Assembly (NCBI GenBank): GCA_028288875.1
Contig: JAQGHK010000184.1
Span: 1 to 17,706 of the forward strand
DNA length: 17,706 nt
Reading direction: 5' to 3'
DNA from: Phycisphaerales bacterium
GTDB lineage: Bacteria; Planctomycetota; Phycisphaerae; Tepidisphaerales; Tepidisphaeraceae
In this document: piece by piece, positions 6,945-13,667 of the stretch
How positions within the stretch are numbered: position 1 is the stretch's first letter
Layout: each line of letters starts with the position of its first letter
Position numbers and translations under genes: made by a program
The notes under the pieces: model-generated
Database searches by the model: none
Told to the model about the DNA's origin: nothing
What the model saw: the letters and a program-made list of their open reading frames with translations, nothing else

Positions 6945-7661
6945 ATGCTTGTTCTGCTCGTCGATTTTGAACCCAAAGAAGCCGCTCATCTGACGGACCA
7001 GTTGGAGGCGCAGAACCTCACGGTTGAACACGTGCTGACGACGGATTCGGCGCTGGCTGCGATCACCAAGCAGTCGTACCGCGTCATCGTCGTCGGCGAT
7101 ACCGTCATGGGCGGGCCGAACGCCTTCACGCAGGCCCTGCGGGCGGCAGGCCATGGCAATCCCGTGGTGGTGCTGACCCACGACGCCGATCCTGCGACCA
7201 AAGTTTCTATCCTGGACTGCGGCGCGGACGACGTGCTGGTTCATCCGTTCCCGCCGGAGATGCTGGCGGCGCAGATCCGCTCGCTGCTTCGCCGGTGCCG
7301 GCCGAGCGAGGGCGCTATTCTGAAGTTTGAAGACCTCTCGCTGGATCTGCGGTCGCTGCAGGTGACCCGGCAAGGCCAGATCATCCCCAGCACCAGCCGT
7401 GAACTGGCGGTGCTGGAATATCTGATGCGCAACTGCCAGCGTGTCATCAGCCGCACCGAGCTGTCCGAAGCGATCTGGAACGACTCCGCCCTGCCCGGCT
7501 CAAATGTGATCGAGGTCTTCATTGCCCGGCTGCGTCGGAAAGTCGATCGCCCGTTCGACGTCCCGCTGATCCATACGATCGTCGGTCGCGGCTACATGAT
7601 GAGTGTGACCAAACCGGGAACGCCGGAAACCACGCCGGCGATGCCGGAACAGGAAGCCTGA
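6945..7661 (+). CDS. OmpR/PhoB-family response regulator with degenerate receiver
   Basis: This 238-residue protein has a receiver domain (about 1-118) and an OmpR-type winged-helix DNA-binding domain (about 126-222), ending in an acidic, Pro-rich tail. The DNA-binding part is standard: SRELAVLEYLMRN, RTELSEAIWND, the recognition helix in SNVIEVFIARLRRKV, and the GRGYMM hairpin. The receiver is abnormal. The acidic pair is D7-F8, with Phe where the Mg-binding Asp sits. The phosphoacceptor position aligns with G51 (VIVVGDTVMGG), and the next residue, D52, is out of register. The conserved Lys is H100 (VLVHPF). T78 is kept. Such receivers act without phosphorylation in known cases. ATG 6945 was preferred over the upstream ATG 6900 and TTG 6882 because GAGG precedes it and the receiver begins there. 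Confidence 0.92.
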   Translation: MLVLLVDFEPKEAAHLTDQLEAQNLTVEHVLTTDSALAAITKQSYRVIVVGDTVMGGPNAFTQALRAAGHGNPVVVLTHDADPATKVSILDCGADDVLVHPFPPEMLAAQIRSLLRRCRPSEGAILKFEDLSLDLRSLQVTRQGQIIPSTSRELAVLEYLMRNCQRVISRTELSEAIWNDSALPGSNVIEVFIARLRRKVDRPFDVPLIHTIVGRGYMMSVTKPGTPETTPAMPEQEA

Positions 7662-7689
7662 GGCGGCTTCTTAGTTGAAATTCGGACGA

Positions 7690-7721
7690 CGCGGCCTGGT
7701 TTTCCAGGCCGTGTTTTCTTT
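7690..7721 (+). terminator. intrinsic terminator of the response regulator gene
   Basis: CGGCCTGG (7692-7699) and CCAGGCCG (7704-7711) form a perfect stem closed by TTTT. The stem extends by a G-T and a C-G pair and is followed by TTTTCTTT. It lies 28 bases after the response regulator stop codon, a textbook Rho-independent terminator. Confidence 0.9.
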
Positions 7722-7740
7722 CGGGGAGGGCGCAACTACA

Positions 7741-7766
7741 GCTTGGCAGAGCGAACCATGCCGAGC
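7741..7766 (-). terminator. possible hairpin downstream of the secreted helical protein gene
   Basis: GCTTGGCA (7741-7748) pairs with TGCCGAGC (7759-7766), including one G-T pair, around a 10-base loop. It follows the stop codon of the minus-strand gene at 7786. There is no T tract, so termination is uncertain. Confidence 0.3.
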
Positions 7767-7785
7767 CCGCAAGGAGGTCGAGCAA

Positions 7786-8415
7786 CTACCGGCGCGGGGA
7801 CATTTGCTGACGCATCGCAGCAAGGCGCTGGCGGGCGGCAACGACATTCGGATCCTGCTGCAACTGCGATTGCCGGCGGGCCTGAATGTCTTTGAGCTGG
7901 TTCATCGCGTCGGTGATGGCGGCCTTGGAGACGGCAAGATCCGCGTCCACGCCAAGCACTTCCCACTCGGCTGCGTTCAGGTCATTGCGCGCCTTCATCA
8001 GGTCGTGTGCTTTGTCGAGCCGGGCTGCCGGATCACTGGCCGCGTTCATATCCATCCCGATCCGCTTCACGTCGGCCCGCATCTTGGCAATTTGCGGGTA
8101 CTTCCCGAGATCCGCCCGGCCGGCCGCAAGGGCCGTCGCGTAATCGGCGCGGGCTTTGTCGAGCGCCGCCTGTGCGGTTTTCGTCTCGTCGGCCAGCGGA
8201 TCGGTTTTCGCGGCCATCGCATAGGCGCGAGTCAGGTCGGACTGGGCGGCGGACATCTGCTTGCGCATCGCGCCGTACTGTGAGGTACCGCTCGCATGCG
8301 AGTTGCCATACGGGTGCGGCTTGATCGAGAAGCTGAACCACACGGCATGGGCCGCCGTCGGAGTGAGGGCGGCGGTGGCCAAGGTTGCGATGATCAATGA
8401 TCGAATGGATTTCAT
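7786..8415 (-). CDS. small secreted helical protein of unknown function
   Basis: I do not recognise a characterised family. The 209-residue product begins with a signal peptide (MKSIRSLIIA... with AHA as the likely cleavage site near residue 24). A short stretch rich in aromatic residues, His and Gly follows (VWFSFSIKPHPYGNSH). From about residue 46 to the end the sequence is strongly helical, with heptad-like Ala, Leu, Lys and Asp patterns that suggest a coiled coil. No Cys and no membrane segment are present after the signal. It is probably exported and could be a structural or chaperone-like periplasmic protein. The ATG at 8415 was chosen because GAGG precedes it and the signal peptide begins there; an upstream ATG at 8463 is less likely. 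It is the third gene of a possible minus-strand unit after the YbjQ-like and kinase genes. Confidence 0.8.
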   Translation of the reverse strand: MKSIRSLIIATLATAALTPTAAHAVWFSFSIKPHPYGNSHASGTSQYGAMRKQMSAAQSDLTRAYAMAAKTDPLADETKTAQAALDKARADYATALAAGRADLGKYPQIAKMRADVKRIGMDMNAASDPAARLDKAHDLMKARNDLNAAEWEVLGVDADLAVSKAAITDAMNQLKDIQARRQSQLQQDPNVVAARQRLAAMRQQMSPRR

Positions 8416-8493
8416 TATCGCCTCGCGGTTGTCATCGACCATCTTATCCGGCGGGTGAAACAAAAAACGAGGGGATGTCCTATAAAATCATCT

Positions 8494-9849
8494 TCATTCC
8501 GAATGACCCGCGTCTGGGACCACGCAAACGACGTTTGTGCCTCGCCCGACCGTGCTGGTAAGCGATACCCGCCCGCCAAGGGCTGCAATGGCATGCTTAA
8601 CAATCGCCAACCCTAACCCGGTTCCCCGGCCACCCGAGCCGCTGCGAGCAGGGTCCACTTGGTAAAATCGCTCAAAAACGCGTTCCTCGTGCTGCGGCGG
8701 GATGCCAATGCCCGTATCGCTGACTTTCAACACCACTTCGTCCCCATCCCGGGCGATCGTCGCCATCACCCTGCCGCCGGCCGGGGTATATTTGATCGCA
8801 TTTTCCACTAGGTTCTTCAGGACCAAATCCAGAAGCTTCCGGTCTGACACAAACGTGGCGTCGCCGTTGGTCTCAATGGAAACATTTTTTTCGCCCGCGA
8901 GCGAGCCCATAGTGTTGGTCACGGTCGCCAGCAGCCCCGCCGCCGTCAGATTCGAATAATCCGGCTCGGCCTCGGGATCTTCGACACGCGATAGATCCAG
9001 CAGGTCCTGCAGCATGTCTTCCAGGCGGCGAAGGTGGCCGCCGATGATCGTCAGGCAGCGCTGGGTCTGTTCCGGGTCGTCGGGCAGCACATCGCTGAGC
9101 GTTTCAAACGCGATTTTGATCGCCGCGATGGGCGTGCGCAGTTCGTGGCTGGCGTTGGCGACGAAATCCGCTTTCATGCGCACGGCCTCGGTCATGTCCG
9201 TGACGTCGCGCAGCGCGATCAGCACGCCGCCGGCCTTGGTGCGGGCGGTGACGGCCTGAAAGGTGAGCTTCGCCCCCCCACGGGTCACGCGGATGTCGCG
9301 CGTCTGCGGGCCGTCGTCGTGGGTGAGCGAATGTTCGTACGCTTCCACGAGGCTCGCTTCGCCGAGTGTGGCGATCAGCAGTTGCCCGGTCGCCTGCTTG
9401 GCGGTGATGCCGAGGAACTTCGCCGCTGGCTCGTTGATGCGAACCACGCGCTGCTGCGCGTCGGCCAAGAGCACGGCGTCGGGCAGCGCGTCGATCAGGG
9501 CGTTCAGATCGATCACCTGTCGGCTCAGTCCATCCAAATGCTCCGCGGTGCGTTCGGCCAGCAGGTTCAGACGGAAGCCACAATCGCCGAGTTCGTCTTC
9601 GCCGCGCAGCCGGACGCGGGCGGAAAAATCGCCGGCGGTCATGCGTTCCATCGCGTCGACCAGCAGGCGGGCCGCGCCCATGTCCCAGCGATGGACCGAC
9701 GCTGATACCGCCACCACGCCGCCGACGACCGCCAGCACGCCGATCGTGCCCGCGACCACGCCGCCGATCGACGCCACGCCGATCACGACCGCCGCCAGAC
9801 CAATGGCGAAGGGCAAGGTCGTTCGATTCCATCCAGCACGGAAAAACAT
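8494..9849 (-). CDS. PhoR-like membrane histidine kinase
   Basis: This 451-residue sensor kinase is likely in the inner membrane. Two closely spaced hydrophobic segments lie at about 13-33 and 34-52, leaving almost no periplasmic loop. A HAMP domain follows at about 53-105 and a PAS domain at about 112-220 (DLNALIDALPDAVLLADAQQ). The HisKA H-box FVANASHELRTP carries H235. The ATPase domain has the N-box NLVENAIKYTP (N350), G1 DTGIGI at 378-383, the F-box VFERFYQVD and G2 GTGLGLAI at 409-416. This order is that of PhoR-type kinases. A good GGGGGAG Shine-Dalgarno sequence precedes the ATG. No response regulator gene is next to it; the only one nearby is the atypical regulator at 6945, convergent and two genes away. 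Confidence 0.95.
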   Translation of the reverse strand: MFFRAGWNRTTLPFAIGLAAVVIGVASIGGVVAGTIGVLAVVGGVVAVSASVHRWDMGAARLLVDAMERMTAGDFSARVRLRGEDELGDCGFRLNLLAERTAEHLDGLSRQVIDLNALIDALPDAVLLADAQQRVVRINEPAAKFLGITAKQATGQLLIATLGEASLVEAYEHSLTHDDGPQTRDIRVTRGGAKLTFQAVTARTKAGGVLIALRDVTDMTEAVRMKADFVANASHELRTPIAAIKIAFETLSDVLPDDPEQTQRCLTIIGGHLRRLEDMLQDLLDLSRVEDPEAEPDYSNLTAAGLLATVTNTMGSLAGEKNVSIETNGDATFVSDRKLLDLVLKNLVENAIKYTPAGGRVMATIARDGDEVVLKVSDTGIGIPPQHEERVFERFYQVDPARSGSGGRGTGLGLAIVKHAIAALGGRVSLTSTVGRGTNVVCVVPDAGHSE

Positions 9850-9862
9850 CAGCTCGACTCCC

Positions 9863-9877
9863 CCGGCGTAGCGCCGG
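9863..9877. other. short hairpin between the YbjQ-like and kinase genes
   Basis: CCGGCG (9863-9868) and CGCCGG (9872-9877) form a perfect stem with a TAG loop inside the 32-base gap. No T tract follows. It may be a weak processing or attenuation element in a shared transcript. Confidence 0.3.
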
Positions 9878-9881
9878 CCGT

Positions 9882-11045
9882 TTACCGTCGCGGCTTATTC
9901 GCCGCCATCGCCGCCGCCCGATTGATACTGACGGCCGGCTCGTCGATCCACGTGTCCTTATCCACGATGATCGCCTGTGCGGGCAAATCGGGGCTCAGCG
10001 TCGTCAGCCCTTCCATGCGCTTCACGGCGGTGCCGATGGCCATGAATTCAAGCAGGCCGCCGTGTTCGTGGACGTGGGTTTTCAGGCCGACGACGTCATC
10101 CGCGCCGATCGCCGCCGCCTCGGCCCGCAGCAGGCCGACGGCGTGTTCGCGCGCATCGTAGATCATGCTGGTCAGCTCCGGCACTTCGCCGCGTGTCAGG
10201 CCTTTGAACGCCGCCATCAGTCCGCCGACGACGCCCAATGAGTAGACGGCCGTCCCCAGCACCAGCTTCAGCGGCATGTAGCCGAGGTGGACGAGGTTCC
10301 ACATTTCTTCGTTCGTCAGATCGCTGGTGATGACGCTCGCGGCCGACCGCGGCGGCGGAACGCGCGGGTGCGTGCTTGCGGTGCCGAGCATCAGCATTTC
10401 GTGCGTGCCGGCCCAAGGCATGGTGCGTGTTTCGATGCCCACTACGCAGCTTCCGCCGGCCTGGTACGCCTCCTCGGCGATGCGCTGCAACGCGAGGTGC
10501 CGCGTGTGATTGAACACGTCGGAGTATTCCTTGATCTCCCCGCGGCCGAGGCTTTTGAGCGTGCCGAGGATGCCGCCGACCGCACCGACCGAATACGCGA
10601 CGTTGCCGAAGACGAATTTCTTCGGCGTGAAGCCGGCGTCGACTTGGCAATACAGTTCCTGCCCGTCCGCGCTGCTGGAAAAAGAGATTTGTTCGCCCGC
10701 CGGCACCGCACCGTGACCTTGGCCGCCGTGCAGCGTGCTGGCAATCGACAGGAATTCGCTCTGGCCGTGGAACGTGCGCAGCTCACTGCTGACGCCGGTG
10801 ATGCCGACGCCGCCCCGGGCCCCCGCTTCCTTGGCCATCCGCTGGTACGCCTCCAGTCGGCCTTCATGGATGATATTGGTGACCTGCGTCACCTCCCCGC
10901 CCAAAAGATTCCGCCCCGTGGCGGCCAGTGAGCCGAGGAAGCCCATGGAAAAGACGCTGTTGCCGATGACCAGCTCGCCCGGCGTGTAGCCGATGCGCGC
11001 CAGGCAGAAGATCTCGTTGCCCGATAGTCCGGTCATTACCGCCAT
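9882..11045 (-). CDS. three-domain YbjQ/UPF0145 protein
   Basis: This 387-residue protein holds three tandem copies of the YbjQ (UPF0145, formerly DUF74) domain, at about 6-106, 123-226 and 241-343. Each has the same landmarks: a G-Y/F-T/M-P turn, an FG/IGN/LGTAVYS strand, an alternating Gly helix, and a C-terminal E-(F/M)-(L/M)-x-(I/L/M)-(G/A)-T/S strand (EFLSIASTL, EMLMLGTAS, EFMAIGTAV). Single-domain YbjQ proteins are about 105 residues and form pentamers; a heavy-metal-binding role has been suggested but is weakly supported. A C-terminal extension of about 45 residues is Pro/Ala-rich. The ATG is preceded by AAGG. It lies upstream of the PhoR-like kinase on the same strand. The function of the triplicated form is unknown. 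Confidence 0.9.
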   Translation of the reverse strand: MAVMTGLSGNEIFCLARIGYTPGELVIGNSVFSMGFLGSLAATGRNLLGGEVTQVTNIIHEGRLEAYQRMAKEAGARGGVGITGVSSELRTFHGQSEFLSIASTLHGGQGHGAVPAGEQISFSSSADGQELYCQVDAGFTPKKFVFGNVAYSVGAVGGILGTLKSLGRGEIKEYSDVFNHTRHLALQRIAEEAYQAGGSCVVGIETRTMPWAGTHEMLMLGTASTHPRVPPPRSAASVITSDLTNEEMWNLVHLGYMPLKLVLGTAVYSLGVVGGLMAAFKGLTRGEVPELTSMIYDAREHAVGLLRAEAAAIGADDVVGLKTHVHEHGGLLEFMAIGTAVKRMEGLTTLSPDLPAQAIIVDKDTWIDEPAVSINRAAAMAANKPRR

Positions 11046-11109
11046 GGCCCGTCCCTTGATGAAGAGGCTCGCAATTTACCGCACCACTGGCCATAATCCC
11101 ACGCGACCC

Positions 11110-11409
11110 ATGGCCACTGATCTTCGCAAGCAGCTTCTTCCCGGCACCCGCGTCCGCATCACCCAGCAGATCGCGGCCCGAAATTATTCGCTGGCGTCGA
11201 CCATCGAAGGCACCGTCGTCTCGTACGGCCAGCGCACCACGGGCAGCTGGTACGCCCATTCTCGAGACGACAAGCTCTGGCTGGACCGCGTCGAGCTTCG
11301 CAAGGTTGACGGTGAAGTGACGATCCTGAATCTAGACGACTACAGCCAGGTCGAAATCCTCGGCCCCGCCGTTGTTTCGCCTGCCGTCGTCCCGCCGGCC
11401 GCGTCATGA
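11110..11409 (+). CDS. small conserved-looking protein of unknown function
   Basis: I do not recognise a named family. The 99-residue protein has a compact, beta-rich, probable SH3-like barrel: LLPGTRVRITQQIA, STIEGTVVSYGQR, KLWLDRVELRKVDG and EVTILNLDDYSQVEIL. It ends in a Val/Pro/Ala tail. The pattern suggests a small cytoplasmic binding module. ATG 11110 was chosen over an in-frame upstream ATG at 10993 because the coherent domain begins there and the upstream part is antisense to the YbjQ-like gene. No Shine-Dalgarno sequence is visible; CATAAT at 11092-11097 could be a -10 giving a very short leader. Its stop overlaps the start of the next gene. Confidence 0.7.
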   Translation: MATDLRKQLLPGTRVRITQQIAARNYSLASTIEGTVVSYGQRTTGSWYAHSRDDKLWLDRVELRKVDGEVTILNLDDYSQVEILGPAVVSPAVVPPAAS

Positions 11410-11645
11410 GCCAAGGGTCGTCGATGCCGCAGCCGCCGATGATGGGCACGTGGGACGTTTTGGTCCTGGATGCCCGGCCGTTCTCGATTCACGGCGATTC
11501 TTACTTGGAACTGACGATCCGCCACCCCCAGGGCGATCTCACCGTCCGTGTGCCCGCCCATGCTTGGAAAGTGCCGCCGGCCGGTGGCGATCGCGTCCGG
11601 CTGAGCTTTCTGATGGGACAGGTAACGGCCGTGCAAGCAATGTAA
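11406..11645 (+). CDS. small protein of unknown function, coupled to the previous gene
   Basis: I do not recognise this 79-residue protein. It overlaps the previous gene in an ATGA junction, which implies translational coupling and a shared role. The sequence is beta-rich: WDVLVLDARPFSIHG, SYLELTIRHPQGDLTVRVP, GDRVRLSFLMGQVTAVQ. This resembles a small OB- or SH3-like fold. A Met/Pro-rich N-terminus precedes it. No Cys, signal peptide or membrane segment is present. Confidence 0.68.
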   Translation: MSQGSSMPQPPMMGTWDVLVLDARPFSIHGDSYLELTIRHPQGDLTVRVPAHAWKVPPAGGDRVRLSFLMGQVTAVQAM

Positions 11646-11763
11646 CTAGCGGCAGTTACGCGCAGCTAGGACAGCGTCTGTGTCGCCGTCAAGGGCATTA
11701 GGTATTTTTCCTGCGGCAATTTAGCTCTTGGATTCCCTCAAACTGGGGGGTTAGAGTCCGGGA
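11646..11763. other. intergenic stretch with no clear gene
   Basis: It has a weak stem, CTAGC (11646-11650) with GCTAG (11665-11669), and a run of six G at 11745-11750. Neither resembles a known element, and no RNA gene or strong terminator was seen. Confidence 0.4.
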
Positions 11764-11922
11764 GTGCTGGAATACCTATTCGGGTATCTTCGAATGTTCG
11801 CGCCGTGGTATCGGTGGCAGGCGTGTAATTTCTGCACCCGGCCGACCAACGAGCGGATGGGCGGCGTTCCCTGCTGCCGCCGCTGCCGGCGGGATATCCG
11901 CCATCCCCACCGTTATTCCTAA
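11764..11922 (+). CDS. possible 52-residue zinc-ribbon-like small protein
   Basis: A GTG-initiated frame encodes 52 residues. The N-terminal 18 are aromatic and hydrophobic (MLEYLFGYLRMFAPWYRW). Then follow C21-x2-C24, a 13-residue spacer with Gly-Gly, C37-C38-x2-C41 and an Arg/His-rich tail ending before TAA. Two CxxC-type pairs of this spacing form zinc ribbons or knuckles in many small proteins. An in-frame TAG lies 9 bases before the GTG. No good Shine-Dalgarno sequence is present, and an internal ATG at 11794 would keep all the Cys. Coding is suggested only by residue composition and the Cys pattern, and it could be a chance frame in GC-rich DNA. Confidence 0.4.
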   Translation: MLEYLFGYLRMFAPWYRWQACNFCTRPTNERMGGVPCCRRCRRDIRHPHRYS

Positions 11923-12000
11923 GCGTCTCATCCTGTCGACACTCCCTTTGTTGAATTCCGATCGCTGCAATTTTCCGGTGATGGCCGTCGGCCGGCATCG

Positions 12001-12006
12001 TATAAC
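12001..12006 (+). promoter_or_regulatory. possible -10 element for the secreted Cys-containing protein
   Basis: TATAAC sits 7 bases before a GTG at 12014, with no Shine-Dalgarno sequence between. Transcription starting about 7 bases after the hexamer would give a leaderless message. No good -35 is seen 16-18 bases upstream. Confidence 0.3.
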
Positions 12007-12013
12007 TGACGTT

Positions 12014-12391
12014 GTGCTGCAGCTTCCGTCCCGATCGATCAGCTGGTTCACCCTCGTCGTGATGACGTGGGCCGCGGTCTGGTGCTGCTGCGCGCCGCCG
12101 GTGCGGGCCGCCGAACACGGGCGGGCCTGTTGCATGGAGAATACCGCCGATCCGGTCAAGCTTCCGGCCGACGCGCCGCCCTGCCCGATCGTTCAATTGC
12201 GCGAAGCCACCCAAGCGGTCGCGCCGCTTGTGCTGCCGTCGTTTGAGCCGACGCTTTGTTTGCTCTCGCCGTGGTTCACGGATGTGCTGACGCTGACGCC
12301 GGTGCAGGCAACCGGGCACGTCGTAGAGACGGCTGATCCCCCGCCACCCGCGCCGACCTTGTTGGCGCTGCATACCTCTCTGGTTTTGTGA
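12014..12391 (+). CDS. secreted Cys-containing protein of unknown function
   Basis: The 125-residue product has a signal-peptide-like N-terminus: MLQLPSRSIS, then a hydrophobic stretch ending in three Cys at 24-26, then PPVRAA as a likely cleavage region near 33. Further Cys occur at 39, 40, 57 and 82. The rest is rich in Pro, Leu, Val and Ala, without a known domain, ending DPPPPAPTLLALHTSLVL. GTG 12014 was chosen because the signal peptide starts there; the frame could also begin at TTG 11948 or ATG 11981, but the added residues look non-functional. Together with the Cys-rich gene 146 bases downstream it suggests a metal- or redox-linked function at the envelope, but this is inference only. 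Confidence 0.6.
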   Translation: MLQLPSRSISWFTLVVMTWAAVWCCCAPPVRAAEHGRACCMENTADPVKLPADAPPCPIVQLREATQAVAPLVLPSFEPTLCLLSPWFTDVLTLTPVQATGHVVETADPPPPAPTLLALHTSLVL

Positions 12392-12488
12392 ATCGATTGA
12401 TCGCTGCGTGAGCCCACCAAAGGGCGGCGAGGTTGCTCGCCGGCTACACGTGGGCGGTATGCGTTTTTGATTGATTGATCGATTGATC
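12392..12488. repeat. 11-bp direct repeat and TTGA/TGAT tract with an intervening hairpin
   Basis: ATCGATTGATC occurs at 12392-12402, right after a stop codon, and again at 12478-12488. The second copy lies inside a run of near-tandem GATT units that begins at about 12467. Between them CGGCGAG (12425-12431) and CTCGCCG (12436-12442) form a hairpin with a 4-base loop. The stretch separates the secreted protein gene from the Cys-rich gene and may hold a regulator site or a weak attenuator. Confidence 0.4.
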
Positions 12489-12537
12489 CATTTGGCCCAC
12501 ACCGGGTTTCCCGGCGGGCCCGAACCAAAGGTTTCCA

Positions 12538-12741
12538 ATGTCTAAGATGATGTCCGTCCTCGCCACCACTGGCGTATTGTTCTGTGCCTCGCTGGTCTCC
12601 CAAGCTGCAGCCCCAGCGGCGGCGGCCATCGCCGCCTGTCCGACGCCCATCTGCTGCAGCGCCACATGCTGCGACAAGCCCTGCTGCCAAGGCGTCTGCT
12701 CGTGCGCCGACTGCGCGGCCTGCTGCGGCTGCTGCAACTAA
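12538..12741 (+). CDS. secreted cysteine-rich, metallothionein-like small protein
   Basis: The 67-residue product has a signal peptide (MSKMMSVLATTGVLFCASLV, cleavage probably in the Ala-rich stretch around residues 22-32). The following short domain has 14 Cys among its last 34 residues, at 34, 39, 40, 44, 45, 49, 50, 54, 56, 59, 62, 63, 65 and 66. CC pairs and C-x-C motifs dominate, with few aromatic residues, as in metallothioneins and other thiolate metal binders. The sequence does not match the bacterial SmtA fold I know, which also uses His. An exported metal-binding or disulfide-rich coat peptide is possible. A Shine-Dalgarno sequence (AAAGG) sits 8 bases before the ATG. A strong terminator follows. 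Confidence 0.8.
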   Translation: MSKMMSVLATTGVLFCASLVSQAAAPAAAAIAACPTPICCSATCCDKPCCQGVCSCADCAACCGCCN

Positions 12742-12767
12742 GTGATCCGAAAAGATCGCTACCAAGG

Positions 12768-12803
12768 AGAACGCCCCGTCGACGCAAGTCGACGGGGCGT
12801 TCT
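12768..12803. terminator. 16-bp hairpin terminator with GCAA tetraloop
   Basis: AGAACGCCCCGTCGAC (12768-12783) pairs exactly with GTCGACGGGGCGTTCT (12788-12803) around a GNRA-type GCAA loop. It lies between the Cys-rich gene (plus) and the FKBP gene (minus), which converge. The plus-strand tail is TACTTTCT, only mildly T-rich, yet the long stem should stop transcription, possibly from both sides. Confidence 0.85.
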
Positions 12804-12853
12804 TACTTTCTGGTCCCCTCTCCCGGTAATCCGGGGAGGGAATAAGATCCGCT

Positions 12854-13579
12854 TTACTTCTTCACGATATCGAGCAGCTCCACGTCGAACACCAGGGTGG
12901 CATTCGGCGGAATCGTGGGCGGGCTGCCATTGGCGCCGTAGCCCAGCTCGGCCGGGATGACGAGGCGGCTCTTGCCGCCGACCTTCATCAGCTGCAGGCC
13001 TTCGGTCCAGCCGGGGATGACGCCGTTCAGCGGGAAGCTGATCGGCTGGCCACGGTCGACGCTACTGTCGAAGGTCGTGCCGTCGATCAGCTTGCCGGTG
13101 TAGTGCACTTTGACGGTGTCGGCGGCGGTGGGCATGGCGCCGGTGCCTTCCTTGACCGTTTCGATCTGCAGGCCGCTCTTCGTTGTAGTCACGCCGGCCT
13201 TCTTGCCGTTCTCGGCGCGGTAGGCGTCGCCGGCCTTGCCAGCAGCTTCGCCGGCCGTCTTGTTGGCGACGGCGGCGTTGGCGCGGAGTTCTTCCTGCAC
13301 CTTCTGCATGGCGACTTGGAACGCTTCGGGCGACACCTTCGTCTGCGTGCCGGCCAGGCAATCGCGCAGGCCCTGGACGATCAGATCGGCGTCGAGCGCG
13401 ATCTTGCTCTCTTTAATGTTGCGGCCGAGGTCATAGCCGATGCCGTAGCTGGCGGTCTGGTACTGGTTCATGGAGGGTTGCGTACTCGGCTGGGTCGCGG
13501 CGGTGTCCTCGGCCCGGGCCAGGCTCACGCCCAGCAACCCGGCGGCCAACGCGGCGGCGGTAATCAGATTCGTTTTCAT
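12854..13579 (-). CDS. secreted FKBP-type peptidyl-prolyl cis-trans isomerase
   Basis: This 241-residue enzyme speeds cis-trans isomerisation of Xaa-Pro bonds and probably helps folding in the periplasm. A signal peptide covers residues 1-23, ending ARA before ED. A Thr/Gln/Pro linker precedes an FKBP_N-type helical dimerisation region at about 42-125 (SYGIGYDLGRNI). The catalytic FKBP domain spans about 150-241. Active-site residues are visible: Y160 in VKVHYTG, F170-D171 in TTFDSS, V187-I188 and W191 in NGVIPGWTEG, Y214 in ELGYGANG, and F231 in LVFDVELLDI. This is the Mip/FkpA arrangement with usual length. AAAGGA precedes the ATG. It follows the TPR/HEAT gene on the same strand with a 126-base gap. 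Confidence 0.96.
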   Translation of the reverse strand: MKTNLITAAALAAGLLGVSLARAEDTAATQPSTQPSMNQYQTASYGIGYDLGRNIKESKIALDADLIVQGLRDCLAGTQTKVSPEAFQVAMQKVQEELRANAAVANKTAGEAAGKAGDAYRAENGKKAGVTTTKSGLQIETVKEGTGAMPTAADTVKVHYTGKLIDGTTFDSSVDRGQPISFPLNGVIPGWTEGLQLMKVGGKSRLVIPAELGYGANGSPPTIPPNATLVFDVELLDIVKK

Positions 13580-13667
13580 CTCGAAAGCAGTCCTTTCTGG
13601 AATGGCTCAAACGTTAGCCGCTCGATCAGAATCGATCCAGCCGGTACGTCGGGAATATTTACGTCTG

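Noticed and set aside
10993..11109. N-terminal extension of the 99-residue protein
   Set aside because: The extra residues overlap the start of the divergent YbjQ-like gene and add no coherent structure.
11738..12538. 266-residue minus-strand frame across the Cys-rich region
   Set aside because: Arg/Gly/Gln-rich translation without structure; the plus strand holds signal peptides, a Shine-Dalgarno sequence and a terminator.
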